Source of the DNA: Impatiens glandulifera
Taxonomy: Eukaryota; Streptophyta; Magnoliopsida; Ericales; Balsaminaceae
Reading direction: 5' to 3'
Length of the DNA: 64,000 bases
Assembly: GCF_907164915.1 (NCBI RefSeq)
Contig: NC_061869.1
Coordinates: 16,779,125-16,843,124, forward strand
Of this stretch, positions 47,688-61,860 are shown piece by piece (within the stretch, counting starts at the first letter, position 1; every line of letters begins with the position of its first letter). A program made the translations under genes and the position numbers. The notes beneath the pieces were generated by a model, which saw only the letters and a program-made list of their open reading frames with translations, was not told the origin of the DNA and did no database searches.

Positions 47688-48981
47688 CAATAGTAAAAAA
47701 ATAATTTTTAAAGAGAGCAAAAACTCTCGGAGAAAGACAAAATGCCTTCGGTGATAGTGTTTACCGAAGGCGATAAATGCTCTCGTAGCGTCTCGGTGAT
47801 ATAGACGTCGGTGAAAGGAAACAGAGTATCCGCGAGGGCATAGGTAGCTCTCGGAGATATTTCTTTTATCGAGAGCTATTAGCTCTCGGTGATAATAAAC
47901 ATTTTAAAAAAAAATTATAATCTGAAATCTGGATAGGCCTACAAATTACAGATCTTGGTATTATTGATAAATTTGTCGGATACACACACTCTTCAAACAC
48001 ACTTAGAGTAAAACATGCTCGCTTGCAGCGGAAGATCTGAAGGTATTATTGATAAATTCTCTAGATCTAGGTGATGGCTAAAGCAACATATGTAAAAGTA
48101 AATGAGAACAAACAAAAAACACAAAATCCAGAGACAGACGGATCCAAGTAAATATGTTACAGGCAGCGATTAAGTTTTTCAATAAATGGAGAAAAAGATA
48201 CGAGTACTCAAAATAATATACATTATGAAAACACAATAGGCAGCGATATAGTGGAGAGAAAAAAAGAGGGATTTTGTTTTGTTAAAACTTTTGCAGAACG
48301 CACCTATGATAAGAAGAAGAAAATAGAAAACAGATCTTTAGATGTGAAAGTAGAGAATGTTGAACCGTACAAGTGTGTTTGTTATTTGGAGGAAATCTTG
48401 TGCAATCTCATCTTGATTAATCTCATCTTGATTTATCGGTCTTAGAACAGCAGTAACAAGTAGGTTTGTAGGTCTGAGATAACTGGTTGTTCTTTTACAG
48501 ATCTGAGGTGAATTTGATATTTTTGCAGATCTGAGGTGAAGCCTCGACAACTTTCCTTGACGACGAACATTACGGAATAGGTGATTCTTTGATGTCGCTG
48601 CTAATCTCGTCGGAACGGACTGTTGACTTCTTCAAATCTGTTCAAATTAGAAATATAGAAGAGGGGAAGAAAAGAAAATTAAAAGATTGACAAAACTGTA
48701 AAGGAAAAATATTTGAAGATGAAAAGGAAGAAGAGAGAACTTACCGAGGAAGAAGATTTACAGAGGAAGAAGAGAGAGAATAAGAAATGAATAAAGATAG
48801 TATTGGTTGGCGGCCATAATTAATGGCAAATATTTAATTTTACCGAGAGCAACCCTATTCTCTCGGTTATAATCATAATTTTATCGAAAACAACCATTTG
48901 CTCTCGGTGATATTAATATCACCGAGAACCTTCTTTCGCTCTCGACAATCATTCTCTGTAATTATGTATTTTTTACTAGTG
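47688..48981. mobile_element. CACTA-type element, uninterrupted copy in block Y
   Basis: Starts CAATAGTAAAAAAA and ends TTTTTTACTAGTG with TSD CAT on both sides (47685-47687, 48982-48984). Same flanks as the X copy, so it is the same insertion event duplicated with the block. CTCTCGGTGA subterminal repeats are present on both sides. 1294 bases, no transposase. ORF 48251-48445 has no domain. Confidence 0.82.
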
Positions 48982-48984
48982 CAT

Positions 48985-49504
48985 CCATTGCAAAAAAGAC
49001 TTTCCTCTAAGTGGATATGTGGAAGTACGCTATGATCGTGGATTCTTCCATCCCGGATCCCGGGAGTTCCTAAAATGATGCATCAGGATCAAGATATGCG
49101 GCACTTAATGAGGAATAATAGCGTGGAGGAGCTAAATGTCGTTAAAAAGGATGTCAGGACAAAAAATAAATCTCAGATCAAATAGTGAGTATTATTTTGA
49201 GGAGTTATATGACACTATTATACTACCGAAAAGGTAAGCTTATCATTATTATTATTATCTGCTATCTATGCTATCTATGTGAACTGTTTTTCATTGTTAT
49301 GCTAACATTGTTAGGCTTGACACCTCTGCGATAAAATGGTGACAAGGTATAGGAACTTAACATTGAAATATGTGAAACAAGGTATCCATGATGTTGTTCA
49401 TTTAAGGGATTTTTTGGTTGTCATATGTTGTTCATCTAAGGGATGATCGGAGGAATGATGTTTTTGGGTGCTCGAGATGCAGGTTGTAATGCTTGATTAT
49501 GGGG
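48985..49504 (+). repeat. Block Y, right part
   Basis: Matches 24387-24916 with small deletions; ends ATTATGGGG immediately before the copia 2 LTR, the same insertion site as in X. Confidence 0.7.
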
Positions 49505-49870
49505 TGTGAGTTTAAGCATTAATTGTTAGAAAATTGACAGTTATAAGCCTTTATTGTCTTTTATACCATTAGGTTTATTTTATTATTTGTGTTCTTGGGC
49601 CTGTATGTATAAGTAATTTAGGGTTTTTAGGTTAATTACTCATTTATAAGGATTGTTTGTAAATGTTGAATATACAACACTTAATTATCTCAAGACTTTT
49701 TTCTCTTTAGTAAATATCTATTTTCTAGAGTTTTATATCTTCATAGCTATTCATAGAAATATCCAATAGTCAAAGCCAACATTTGGTATCAAAGCTAGGT
49801 TGAAGAACATGTTGTCAACAAGATCAACCAGAGATGCGGTGACAATGAAGATTGAAAGAGAAGGAAATGT
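49505..49870 (+). mobile_element. Copia 2 copy truncated after LTR, PBS and gag start
   Basis: LTR 49505-49780 (TGTGAG...GCCAACA), PBS-like TTTGGTATCAAAGC (better preserved than in X), then gag ATG at 49809 and about 20 codons. At 49866-49870 (AATGT) the sequence switches to the inverted copy of X, so the rest of the element is missing. The 70-residue ORF 49800-50012 is a chimera across the junction. Confidence 0.88.
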
Positions 49871-52800
49871 CTGTTATTTTGAGTACTCGTATCTTTTTCT
49901 TCATTTATTGAAAAACTTAATCGCTGCCTGTAACATATTTACTTGGATCCGTCTGTCTCTGGATTTTGTGTTTTTTGTTTGTTCTCATTTACTTTTACAT
50001 ATGTTGCTTTAGCCATCACCTAGATCTGGAGAATTTATCAATAATACCTTCAGATCTTCCGCTGCGAGCGAGCATGTTCTACTCTAAGTGTGTTTTAAGA
50101 GTGTGTGTATCCGACAAATTTATCAATAATATCCGGATCGATAATTTGTAGGCCTATTCAGATTTCAGATTATAATTTTTTTAGAAATGTTTCTTATCAC
50201 CGAGAGCTACCTATGCCTTCGCGAATACTCTTTTTCCTTTCACCGAGACATTACGAGAGCATTTATCGCCCTCGGTGAACACTATCACCGAAGGCATTTT
50301 TGCTTTCTCTAAGAGTTTTTTCTCTCCTTAAAAATGATTTTTTTACTATTGATGACCCTCGAAACCATGGTCTGTTGATATACAATGTAGATACGGATGA
50401 TTGATGGAAGAAAGACAAAACATATCCCAAACTTCTCTCAGCATCTTCTCGAGGTGTGACCATTATATTGTCAATTGAAAATCCGGTGATTTCGACTTAC
50501 CTTTGAGCTTCTAAGGTTGAGGTCAGTTGAATAAGTAACAATGTATTGCCAAATTGGTCTCCCCATCATCCACACATCAATTTGTGCTAAAAAATTAGTA
50601 TAATGTTATTCATCAGATTCTTGAAATTGACTCAAAAACATAAACAAGTGCACTTTCATGGGAAAAGAAGAGAAAACATGATTGATATTTTCGTCCAGTG
50701 TTTGTAGGCAAGGGGAATAGAGGAGAGGATATGGGAATGGGATTTTTTTTTAATGAAGAAATATCCTAGTCAATGTTTGGTCAATTGGATTTAGTTTTAA
50801 TTAGTACAGAGAAAGATTTCGACAGGCTTGGAATTCAATTTACATTTGAATTGAACGAATTCCATTTTTCCGGCCAAACTTCATGTTATGATGATATATA
50901 GACAATAAATAACGACAACCATGGACAAATTCTAAAATATTATTCAACTATTTTAAAAATTTGTGGAAAAAAAGGCCAATTAAATTATTTCACTAATTTT
51001 TTAATTAGTTATATTTAAGAGATAATTAAATTATAAATCTATTTTATTTCAGGAATAGTTAACTTTTATTATTATTATAATAAATGGATAGATTATTATG
51101 ATTATTATTAAATTTAATAATTTAATTTTAAAATAATAAATGTGTATTATAATTCTTGTACCTTTTGTCTTTATAACATATTTCTAAATCTACTTTCTAC
51201 CCTATTATATAGGGCGTAGATCCGGATGATGGATGGAAAACATATCCAAAACTTCTCTCTCAGCATCTTCCCCGATGTTTGACCGTTATACCGTCAATTG
51301 AAAATCCAGTAATTTCGACTTAGTAACCATATATTTTATAATAAAATAATTGTTTATGTTACAATAATTGTTATTATTATTCAAATTGAATTTAACATAT
51401 ATAAAGCTCTTCAAATATATTATTTGTTTTCGCATTTAATGAATTAGTTATTTAATTATAATATATTACTCAAAAAAATCTAAATAGATAATTTTTATTT
51501 AAATTGTTAAATCTCTATATACTTATATATATATATATATATATTTAAAATAAAATAATTCTCTAAACCCTAAAACTAAGTATCTAGATTAATGATATAT
51601 ATCCAATATTCTCTCCATATATATTTGAAAGTCGTGGGATGTAATTAAAAAAATATAATAATAAATAAACTATTTATCCATTTTTTTCTCATAATTAGTT
51701 AAAATTGAGTTATATAAATCAAAATAGAACTATTTTTTTTTTTTCAAACACAAACTCATTAAAAAAAGCTTGATGAAAGAATTTCGATTCTCGAGGTTTT
51801 ATATTGTCAAGACATGAACATAAAATCTATGTAATATGTTTTGATAATATAAAATCTCAAGGAAGGGTGTTTTTTAATCAAGCTTATTATTAGTTTGTTG
51901 AAGAAATAGCTAGTCATACAATAACTTTCAAGCCATCTGCCCTCTCTTGACTTGGAGGGTTGGATCATCCCACCCCGATGGAAGAAAGAATTAAACACAA
52001 AGAAGGTGAGATATATTCCTGGGAGTATTTCTTTCAAATCCCATTCGAAGAAAAAGAGACAGCGTATCTCTACCCCATTCGAAGAAGAAGGACCGCAGAC
52101 TGACCAGTAGCTTCTGTTTCCAGATCCAAAGATCGCGGCAGAAGATCTGAAGACATCCCCGACTTCTCAAGATATAATTATTTGATTTTTTAATTGTAAC
52201 TATTATGGAATAGTAGTTTCAATTAAAAATAATAATTGTGCATTAGAATCATAGTACTTTATCCTCTTGTAACATTTATGTCTATATCTAATTTCTACTA
52301 TATTATATATTTTTTAAGATGAAATATAATGTTATTCATCACCACTCCTATGCGACAAAGAGAGTTTGATAATATTAAAACTGAAACTGGTGAATAATAA
52401 TTTTATAACGTCTAAAAATGATCGATAATTTTTTCAACTCGATAATTTCATATCAAAATATACCTTACTCTCGAGTCCCAAGTGAGATGAGGAACCAAAA
52501 TAATAGGCTAAATTATAGTATAACTTTATTTAGATTTCATTAAATTCTGTGACTTACCTTCCTCTAGTACCTTGTAAAACGAAACGAGAAAATGACTTTC
52601 TTGGAAGCCTCGTATAAAGTGATTGTGAGTAACCGAAATTAAGATTTAATAAATATCTCTATACTAACTTTGACATTTTGTAGTTAATATATATTGTTTT
52701 ATTTTATTTTATTTTAAATAGTGTACGGGTGAAATAAGAAAATTAGGAAAATATTATAACATATTATATAATTTATAAATTTAATTTATTATATTAGTTT

Positions 52801-53383
52801 AATCTTTTATTTCAAAAACTTAATCAAATAAATTTTTTTATTATATTATTAATTATGAAATCTAATCGATACTCAAATAAAAGATATTTCAAAAACATAA
52901 TTTTTAAATAAATGATTATTGTGAACCTAAGTCTAACTAAAGAAGAAGCTGACGGTTATCTATCTATCTTCTTTCACGTTCACAATTTATTTTACAGAAT
53001 TATAATATTTTCCTTTTTTATTTGATGTTTGTTTAACTTAATTTTATATAGTTTTTAAAAAATATATTAAACTGAATCCCTAAATATCAGCATTAAGGAA
53101 TTCCAAAACATAAAAAAAAAAAAAAAAAAAAAGTTGACGTTGACCTTGACATGGCTTGACTTGGTCTTCACCTTCACATTGGTGGATTTGGGCATACTTC
53201 GTCACTTTTTGATCCTTGGGATCTTGACATTCCTGAAAATTATCTTGGCTTTTCTTTATTTCACATTATCCCTACAAAATAGATTTTTTTTAATTGAAAT
53301 AAAATCTAAACTAACACCTAATTATGCTAACAAAACAAAGTCTCTAATTTGTTATTGAACTAACTAACTTTCCTAAATTAAAT
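49866..53383 (-). repeat. X': near-identical inverted copy of 15404-18920
   Basis: The minus strand matches X over 3.5 kb with about ten single-base differences that I found by eye (for example at the 16640-16660, 16515-16530 and 18645 regions of X) and one or two homopolymer length changes. It begins inside the CACTA element (left end at 50449) and continues past the counterpart of 15404 into repeat C. It includes the mirrored ORFs 51807-52037 and 50263-50463, which are not genes. Confidence 0.95.
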
Positions 53384-53670
<287 letters not shown>

Positions 53671-53983
53671 TTATTATATAAGGTAATTTAATTAAAAATC
53701 ATAATTATTCTAAATAAAATAAAAAGAGAGAAAGTTAAAACATGAAAAGAGTGACTATCTTAAGTGTTCCAATTTAGATAAATTATCACTTTAACTTTTT
53801 AAAATTCAAAATCAACTATTCTTGAAAATTCAATTATATGCTTAATTTTTAAAGTGTTCGGATTGCCGGGTCGAGAGTTGTGGTTAATTTGGATATATGT
53901 GAGAGTAATGGATACTTGGGTCGGATTGTGGGTTGACCCGCCCATAAACTTAAAACGGTTAAAAATAAAATTAAAAATGCTAT

Positions 53984-54050
53984 AGGTATGGTTCGAACTT
54001 GCAACCTAACAAAACAAGTACAACCTTTTAACCAACTAGGTTAATAACAA
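53984..54050 (-). ncRNA. tRNA-like module 1 (A and B boxes) inside Helitron
   Basis: On the minus strand: A-box-like TAACCTAGTTGG (54032-54043, one mismatch), 32 bases, then B box AGTTCGAACC (53990-53999, perfect). Spacing equals that of a tRNA gene internal promoter. A GTTGGTTAAAAGG D-arm-like sequence and GCAAGTTCGAACC T-arm-like sequence are visible, but no complete cloverleaf is demonstrated. Likely a tRNA pseudogene or SINE head captured by the Helitron. Confidence 0.55.
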
Positions 54051-54223
54051 TTTATATTCTAATTTATATATATAATGATGCTTATTTTTTAAAGTGTCCG
54101 GATTGCCGGGTCGAGAGTTGTGGTTAATTTGGATATATGTGAGAGTAAATGGATACTTGGGTCGGATTGTGGGTTGACCCGCCCATAAACTTAAAACGGT
54201 TAAAAATAAAATTAAAAATGCTA

Positions 54224-54291
54224 TAGGTATGGTTCAAACTTGCAACCTAACAAAACAAGTACAACCTTTTAACCAACTAGGCTAATAACAA
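54224..54291 (-). ncRNA. tRNA-like module 2 inside Helitron
   Basis: Minus strand: A box TAGCCTAGTTGG (54273-54284, perfect match to TRGYNNARNNGG), 32 bases, then AGTTTGAACC (54231-54240, one change from the B box). Nearly identical to module 1, so the two arose by tandem duplication of the Helitron module. Confidence 0.55.
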
Positions 54292-54370
54292 ATTATATTT
54301 TAAATTCAACCCAAAATTTGATAAAAGCGTGACATTTTAACAATATAAGTTCAACTTTTTAACTAACTAA

Positions 54371-54572
54371 TCTATATATATATATAATGATGCTTAATTT
54401 TTAAAGTGTCCGGATTGCCAGGTCGGGAACTGTGGTTAATTTGAATATATGTGAGAGTAATTGATACTTGGGTCGGATTATGGGTTGACTCACCCAATAA
54501 ATTTTTACCGTAATATTTTTTTTGACGGTTTTTTATATTATTACTCGTGCAAATGCACGGGATACATGCTAG
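54371..54572 (+). mobile_element. Complete Helitron unit (202 bp)
   Basis: TC start after A 54370, CTAG end at 54569-54572 before T, perfect 6-bp stem hairpin CGTGCA-AA-TGCACG nine bases before the end. Same length as 6046-6247 and similar throughout. Confidence 0.88.
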
Positions 54573-56734
<2,162 letters not shown>

Positions 56735-57786
56735 ATAAGTTAGTAAAGAGTAGTTCTTGGCTACCATTTAGATAGAAATTAGGATCCCCGGTCCTCCGAC
56801 CGTGGAAACCCAAGAACATCAGGTTCTCTTCTTTAGCGGCGCTTCTTCAATGACTCATTTTGCCGACACATCGCAGACGACGCTTCTTCTTCTCTCAGCT
56901 GCTACAACGCGCCCGAATGAGGCGCTGGTCTCTTTTGCCGACGCATCCGATCGAGATCTGCAATTGCTCGCTTTGTTGCTTCCCTTGACACGACTGATGG
57001 ATGGATGCTGCTGCCCATTTTCTGACGCTTGTGACTCATTTTTCCATTCTTTTGTTTAATATTTTGTTTTATTTGGTTAGTTTTAGATTTCTTTTTCATT
57101 TTGTTTTGGTTTATTTTATTTTATTAAATTAAAAAAATAGTTAAATTAGTTAAGAATTAATTGTTTGACTTTACAATTAATTTCTTAATTAACTTTGTAA
57201 TTCCTATTTCTAGGAATTTTGAAGAAATCGAAAATTTGAGAATCATGAGTGAAAGAAGGCTAAGATTCAATCAAGATCCATGTTAAATTCAAGAAAATAC
57301 CTAGATCCACAAAAGAATGGATCATTTTTTAATTTAAGAGTCAATATTAAGGTCAAGTCAAGGCATGAACACATCCGAGAGACCCAATCGATGACCCAAT
57401 AAAAGATCTGACCAAAGATCCGACTCAAAATCTAACCAATAAGAACACATAGAGCCTCCTAGAACTCTCAAGACGTGAGCCATGAAGGAGAAAAACACTT
57501 TCCATTTGAATTCAATATTCAAATGGATAAATAATAACATCATAACCATGAAATGCTTGATTTTTATTGGCTGAAACATGTCATCACACCTCATTTGATG
57601 CCATGTCAAATTGAGAGCCATGCCACATCATCAAAAGATAATGAGTTTTTTCTATGTTTTCACATGTGTTACTTAGAGATAATAACCATGACATTTTAGT
57701 TCCATTAGACTAGGTAGTTATATGGAGAGATAACAAATAATAATAATAATCTTGCCTATTTAATCTCAACTTCTAGCTTTGAGTTC
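56735..57786. repeat. Repeat R copy 2 (partial) and unclassified sequence up to the CACTA end
   Basis: 56735-56900 matches repeat R (63190-63320). 56802-57059 forms an open frame but sits in the repeat and has no known domain. 57240-57640 is less AT-rich with no gene recognised; 57660-57735 matches 56465-56580. Confidence 0.4.
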
Positions 57787-58583
57787 CACTAGTAAAAAAA
57801 GGCCCTTTAGCGAGTAAACATAGCGATTGGTCTAAAGGCCAATCGCGATTATCAATGTAGTGACGATTGAGTTTAAATCCAATCACTACTGCATTGATAA
57901 TAGCGATTGACTTTTAGACCAATCGCTACTATCTTGACATAACGGCGATTGGTGACAATACCAATCTCTATAAACCTACTTAAAAACTGCGAAAAAAAGG
58001 CGCCATGTTTTACCGCCTTTTTGAAGTGTTAGTAGCGATTGGATAAGTGACCAATTCTTATACCTTTAGCATAGTAGCGATTGATTCCCACACCAATCGT
58101 TATTGCCTCATTAAAATACATCTGGCCTCCCTTTATTCAATCTACTCTTCAAGTTCCCCGACCTAATCTTTGATTTCTCTCTTTACATCCTTCTTCTTCT
58201 CCTCTTCACGAACTCTCTAACTGTAAATCCCATCAATGGGTGGTGACCAATCGAGGAGGCGCACTAGTGATTCATGTATGATTGCTAAACAATCTGCTAC
58301 AGCGAGAAACGACGTCAATGCTTATATTGCCTATCTGATGTCCGATTAATTGGTTAGGGAAGGAGCTGACACCTCCTGCGTGCGGCCTGACTAGCCAAAA
58401 ACTCCGTCCAATGATTTTAGTTTGGGTTTTAGAGAGAGAGCCTTCCCCACTACTGGTGGAGCTGTCCTCTCCGCCATCCTAGTCAATCCGCTTGATATTG
58501 TCAAGGTTTCGTACCCTGCATTTGTATTTCTTTGTCTGTATATCTTTTGTTAATTTCAGGCCCTTTGCTATTACAACCGAGAG
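57787..58583 (+). mobile_element. CACTA-type element 5' end with captured host exon (right end lost)
   Basis: Starts CACTAGTAAAAAAAGGCC at 57787 after TTC. The next 310 bases contain many AGCGATTGG/CCAATCGCTA words in both orientations (57813-58110), the subterminal repeat pattern of CACTA elements. A host-gene fragment follows (58235-58508). No matching right terminus is visible; the element is cut by an LTR fragment that starts at 58584. Confidence 0.65.
58235..58508 (+). pseudogene. Captured mitochondrial carrier (MTM1-like) first exon
   Basis: 58416-58508 reads in one frame SLGFRERAFPTTGGAVLSAI then LVNPLDIVK, the start of transmembrane helix 1 with the P-x-D-x-x-K carrier signature (NPLDIVK). 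GFxERAxSAAGAAxxSAIxVNPLD is typical of plant MTM1-type carriers linked to manganese/iron handling in mitochondria. It ends exactly at a splice donor (AAG|GTTTCG), as in an exon, so genomic DNA rather than cDNA was captured. An ATG at 58235 (MGGDQSRRRTS) may be the original start; stops at about 58347 and 58391 break the frame between it and the helix. The following exon (TRLQAQ) is absent. Only about a tenth of the protein is present, so it is not functional. Confidence 0.7.
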
Positions 58584-58985
58584 TGATAGGATCGGTGTAA
58601 TCAATAGAGACGGAGGTCTATCGATTGATGACAACTTCGTACAAAAACGGTTTGATATAAATCCTATTAGGGATTTAAATCACTTTCTATTCTTCACAAA
58701 CCCTTGCAAACTCTTGAACGATTCAAGTACGAAAACGTTTGCCCAGGTTTGAAGCTAAAAACCAAAGAAGGAGAAGATGACTGAATGTAAATGACAAAAA
58801 GAGTTGTTTATGGATATTTGGAGAAAAACTCTCCTACGTCACCCCTTCTTCCAACCACCGGAAGGATTCACTATATTTTTCTTAGAATCAAATACAGTTG
58901 CACGACTAGCTCACTGTTGAACAGAACAGACTCTGTTCAACTTACAATATATTGAAGAATATCACGTAGCTAGATAATACTTTGA
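58584..58985 (-). repeat. Long-LTR (SIRE-like) fragment, minus strand
   Basis: The minus strand ends CACCGATCCTATCA, compare CGGCGATCCAGATCCTAACA of LTR 1 at 13771-13790. Further in, GGGGTGACGTAGGA...CTCCAAATATCCATAAA and TTGTAAGTTGA-CAGA...CTGTTCAA match LTR 1 at about 13510-13550 and 13370-13400 in the same order. It is the R-U5 part of a related family member. The exact right limit is uncertain. Confidence 0.6.
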
Positions 58986-59075
58986 TTATATCTCTCTCTT
59001 GATGTACACATAGTAAAACAAGAAAGAAACTCGTGAGATTGTAATGTATCAAGTATCTGATCGACTGGTAGTTCA

Positions 59076-61790
59076 GTGATTCATCCGTTGTCCTTGAGGA
59101 ACTTTAAAAAGAGAGCATGTACCAACAATCGAATCTTCTATAATGAGCTGTGGCATTGCAGGTTGGGCCATATGAGCGAAAAAGGGATGAAAATTCTTTT
59201 GAATAATGGACAGATTCCAGAACTGAAGTCTGTTGAACATCAGTTATGTGAAAACTGCATTCTTGGAAAACAGAAACGGGTGAGTTTCTTAAAGATTGGG
59301 AAGGAGCTCAAGAAAGAATGACTAGAGTTGGTACACACTGATGTGTGGGGACTTGCACCTATTTCTTCTATTGGCGGATCACAATACTATGTGACGTTTA
59401 TAGATGATTCGACAAGAAAGGTATGGGTATATTTTATGAAGCATAAGTCTGAAGTATTTGCTATTTTCAAGAAATGGAAGGATTTGGTTGAAAATGAAAC
59501 AAATCAGAAAGTTAAGTGCTTGAGATCCGACAATGGAGGTGAATATATCAATTCAGATTTCAAAGAGTGTTGTGCTGTGAAGGGGATTAGTATGGTGAAC
59601 ATTGTTCCCCGAACGCCTCAAGAGAATGGAGTAACTGAACGAATGAATCGAACATTGAACGAGCGTGCTACAAGCATGAGATTGCATGCAGGGTTGCCTA
59701 AAACCCTCTGGGTAGAAACTATTAATATTGCTGCCTATTTGATAAACAGGAGACACTGTGTTCCTCTTGAATTCAGAATTCCTGAAAAACTTGGAGCAAT
59801 AAAAAGGTAAACCTTTCTTATTTTAAAGTGTTTGGTTGTTTATCATATGTCCATATTAATGAATGTGATAGGAAAAAGCTTGATTCAAAGTCTAATAAAA
59901 AAAATTTTATTGGTTATGGTGATATCGAGTTTGGTTATCGTTTCTGGGATAATCAAAATCGTAAGATCACTCGTAGAAGAAATGTTATCTTCAATGAACA
60001 GGTTCTCTACAAAGATTGTGTTGGTAAGACATCAGATGGTGATTCTAAGTTGGAAGAGACTGGTATAGTCGATTTGAGAGAATTTCCAGCTTAATATATA
60101 TCGATTGTCGAAGAAGAACAATGTGTTGTTGAAGATGAAATCGTGGAGAACGTGGCCCTAGAGGTAAATCAGCAAACACCAATTATACAATTGAGAAGAT
60201 CATCAAGGAATCGAAAACTAGTTGAGAGGTGGTCTACATCTCTAAACTATATCTTGTTGATAGATATATGAGGAAGCAATACAATCTGATGAATCGATTA
60301 AGTGGGTGTCTGCTATGAAAGATGAGATGGACTCTTTGATGTTGAATCAGATTTGGGAGCTCACTGAGCTACCAAAGGGTAAGAAAGCACTTCACAACAA
60401 ATGGATCTTCAAGATTAAAGAAGAACATGATAAACCATGAGGTACAAGGCAAGATTGGTTGTGAAAAGATTTTAACATAAAGAATGTATTGACGACAATG
60501 AGATCTTCTCTCTAGTAATTAAATTGATGACAATCAGAACTATTTTGAGTTTGGTTGTGTAAGAAGACCTTCATCTTCAACAAATGGATGTCAAAACTGA
60601 TTTTCTTCATGTTGATTTAGATGAAGAGATTTATATGCGACAATCAGAAGGATTTGAAATCAAAGGAAAAGATGAGCTTGTGTGTGAGATTTAGAAGAGT
60701 CTGTATGGTTTGAAACAGGCTCTAAGGCAATGGTACAAGAAGTTCGATAGCTTCATGAAAAGTAACAATTTTCTAAGGTGTGAAGATGAACATTGCTGCT
60801 ATATTAAAAGATTTGATAAATTGTACATTATTCTGCTCCTCTATGTTGATGACATGTTGATTGCTCGAGCAAGTTTGTATGAGATTAACAAGCTCAAGAA
60901 AGAGTTGGCTGAAAAGTTTGCAATGAAGGATTTGGGTTCTGCAAAACAAATCATTGGGATGAGAATTTTCAGGGATGAAAAGGTTCTCAAGCTTTTACAA
61001 GAAGAATATGTGAAGAAAGTTCTTAGCAGGTTTAACTTGTATGATGCAAAACCAGTTACTACCCCCTTAGCTAGTCACTTCAGACTATCTAAAGATCAGT
61101 CGCCTTCAACAGAGGATGAGAAAATTTACATGGAAACTGTTCTGTATGTCTCTTCCATTGGTTGTATAATGTATGCGATGGTTTGCACAAGACCAGACAT
61201 AGCACATGTAGTGGGAGTTGTTAGCAGATTCATGAGCAATCCGGGTAGACAACATTGAGAAGCAGTAAAGTGGATATTACGATACTTAAGAGGAAGTATG
61301 GGTCTCACTTTGTGTTTTCGAAAGTCTAATATAGGTTTGGAAGGATATATTAATGCGGACAATGGTGGTGATGTTGATAGTAGGAAGAGCACAACATGGT
61401 ACATTTATACTCTAGGAGGTACTGCAATCAGCTGGGTTTCAAAATTGTAGAAGATTGTTGCTTTTTCTAGTTATGAGGCAGAGTATGTTGTTGTGACAGT
61501 GGCTTCTAAGGAGATGATGTGGTTACAACTCTTTTTGCTAAAATTGGGTCAAGACTACGAGGGTAGTGTGTTGCGATGCGACAATCAGAGTGCCATTCAT
61601 TTAGCAAAGTATCCTGTTTATCATGGCATGACGAAGCATATACAGGTTCGTTATCAATTTATCCGGTCAACTTTTGAAGATGGAGTATTAGCTCTTGAGA
61701 AGATTCCCTGGAGTGAGAATCTAGCTGATATGTTGACGTAAGCTGTGACAAATGAGAAACTGAAGTTGTGTGCAACTTTAGTTAGTCTTC
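59076..61790 (+). pseudogene. Ty1/copia 3 pol pseudogene (integrase to RNase H)
   Basis: Order: pre-integrase HHCC (LWHCRLGHMSEKGM...CENCILGK, 59145-59270), TGA at 59319, integrase core HTDVWG...SDNGGEY...QENGVTERMN (59331-59650; D-D-E residues present), frameshift near 59810, FGCLSYVHI...FIGYGD segment, several stops and shifts at 60090-60700, RT palm YVDDMLIA (about 60841-60864) in 60710-61258, stop at 61256, RNase H DNQSAIHLAKYPVYHG and HIQVRYQFIR (61493-61741). Gag, protease and the 5' LTR are missing. At least two frameshifts and six stops make it dead. Resembles copia 1 in domain wording (Tnt1-like) but is much older. Confidence 0.9.
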
Positions 61791-61860
61791 TTCGTTAATA
61801 AACTGGATGGAAAGCCACTACCGATCGAGAGATGATGAAGTTAGTCTCCAAGTGAGAGAT

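Larger units (their letters stand above)
53838..54572 (+). mobile_element. Compound Helitron with three tandem 5' modules
   Basis: Three successive copies of the Helitron body start (GCTTAATTTTTAAAGTG...GGTTGACCCGCCCATAAA): 53838-54064, 54065-54370 and 54371-54572. Only the last has a full structure (TC start after A, hairpin CGTGCAAATGCACG, CTAG end before T). The first two lack 3' termini and instead carry a tRNA-like segment. The first lacks the TCTATATA start. The homologous locus in repeat C copy 1 (about 42795-42815) runs uninterrupted through the insertion point. Confidence 0.8.

Noticed and set aside
56802..57059. 85-residue plus-strand frame
   Set aside because: Overlaps repeat R and lacks any recognised domain; the R copies elsewhere do not preserve the frame.
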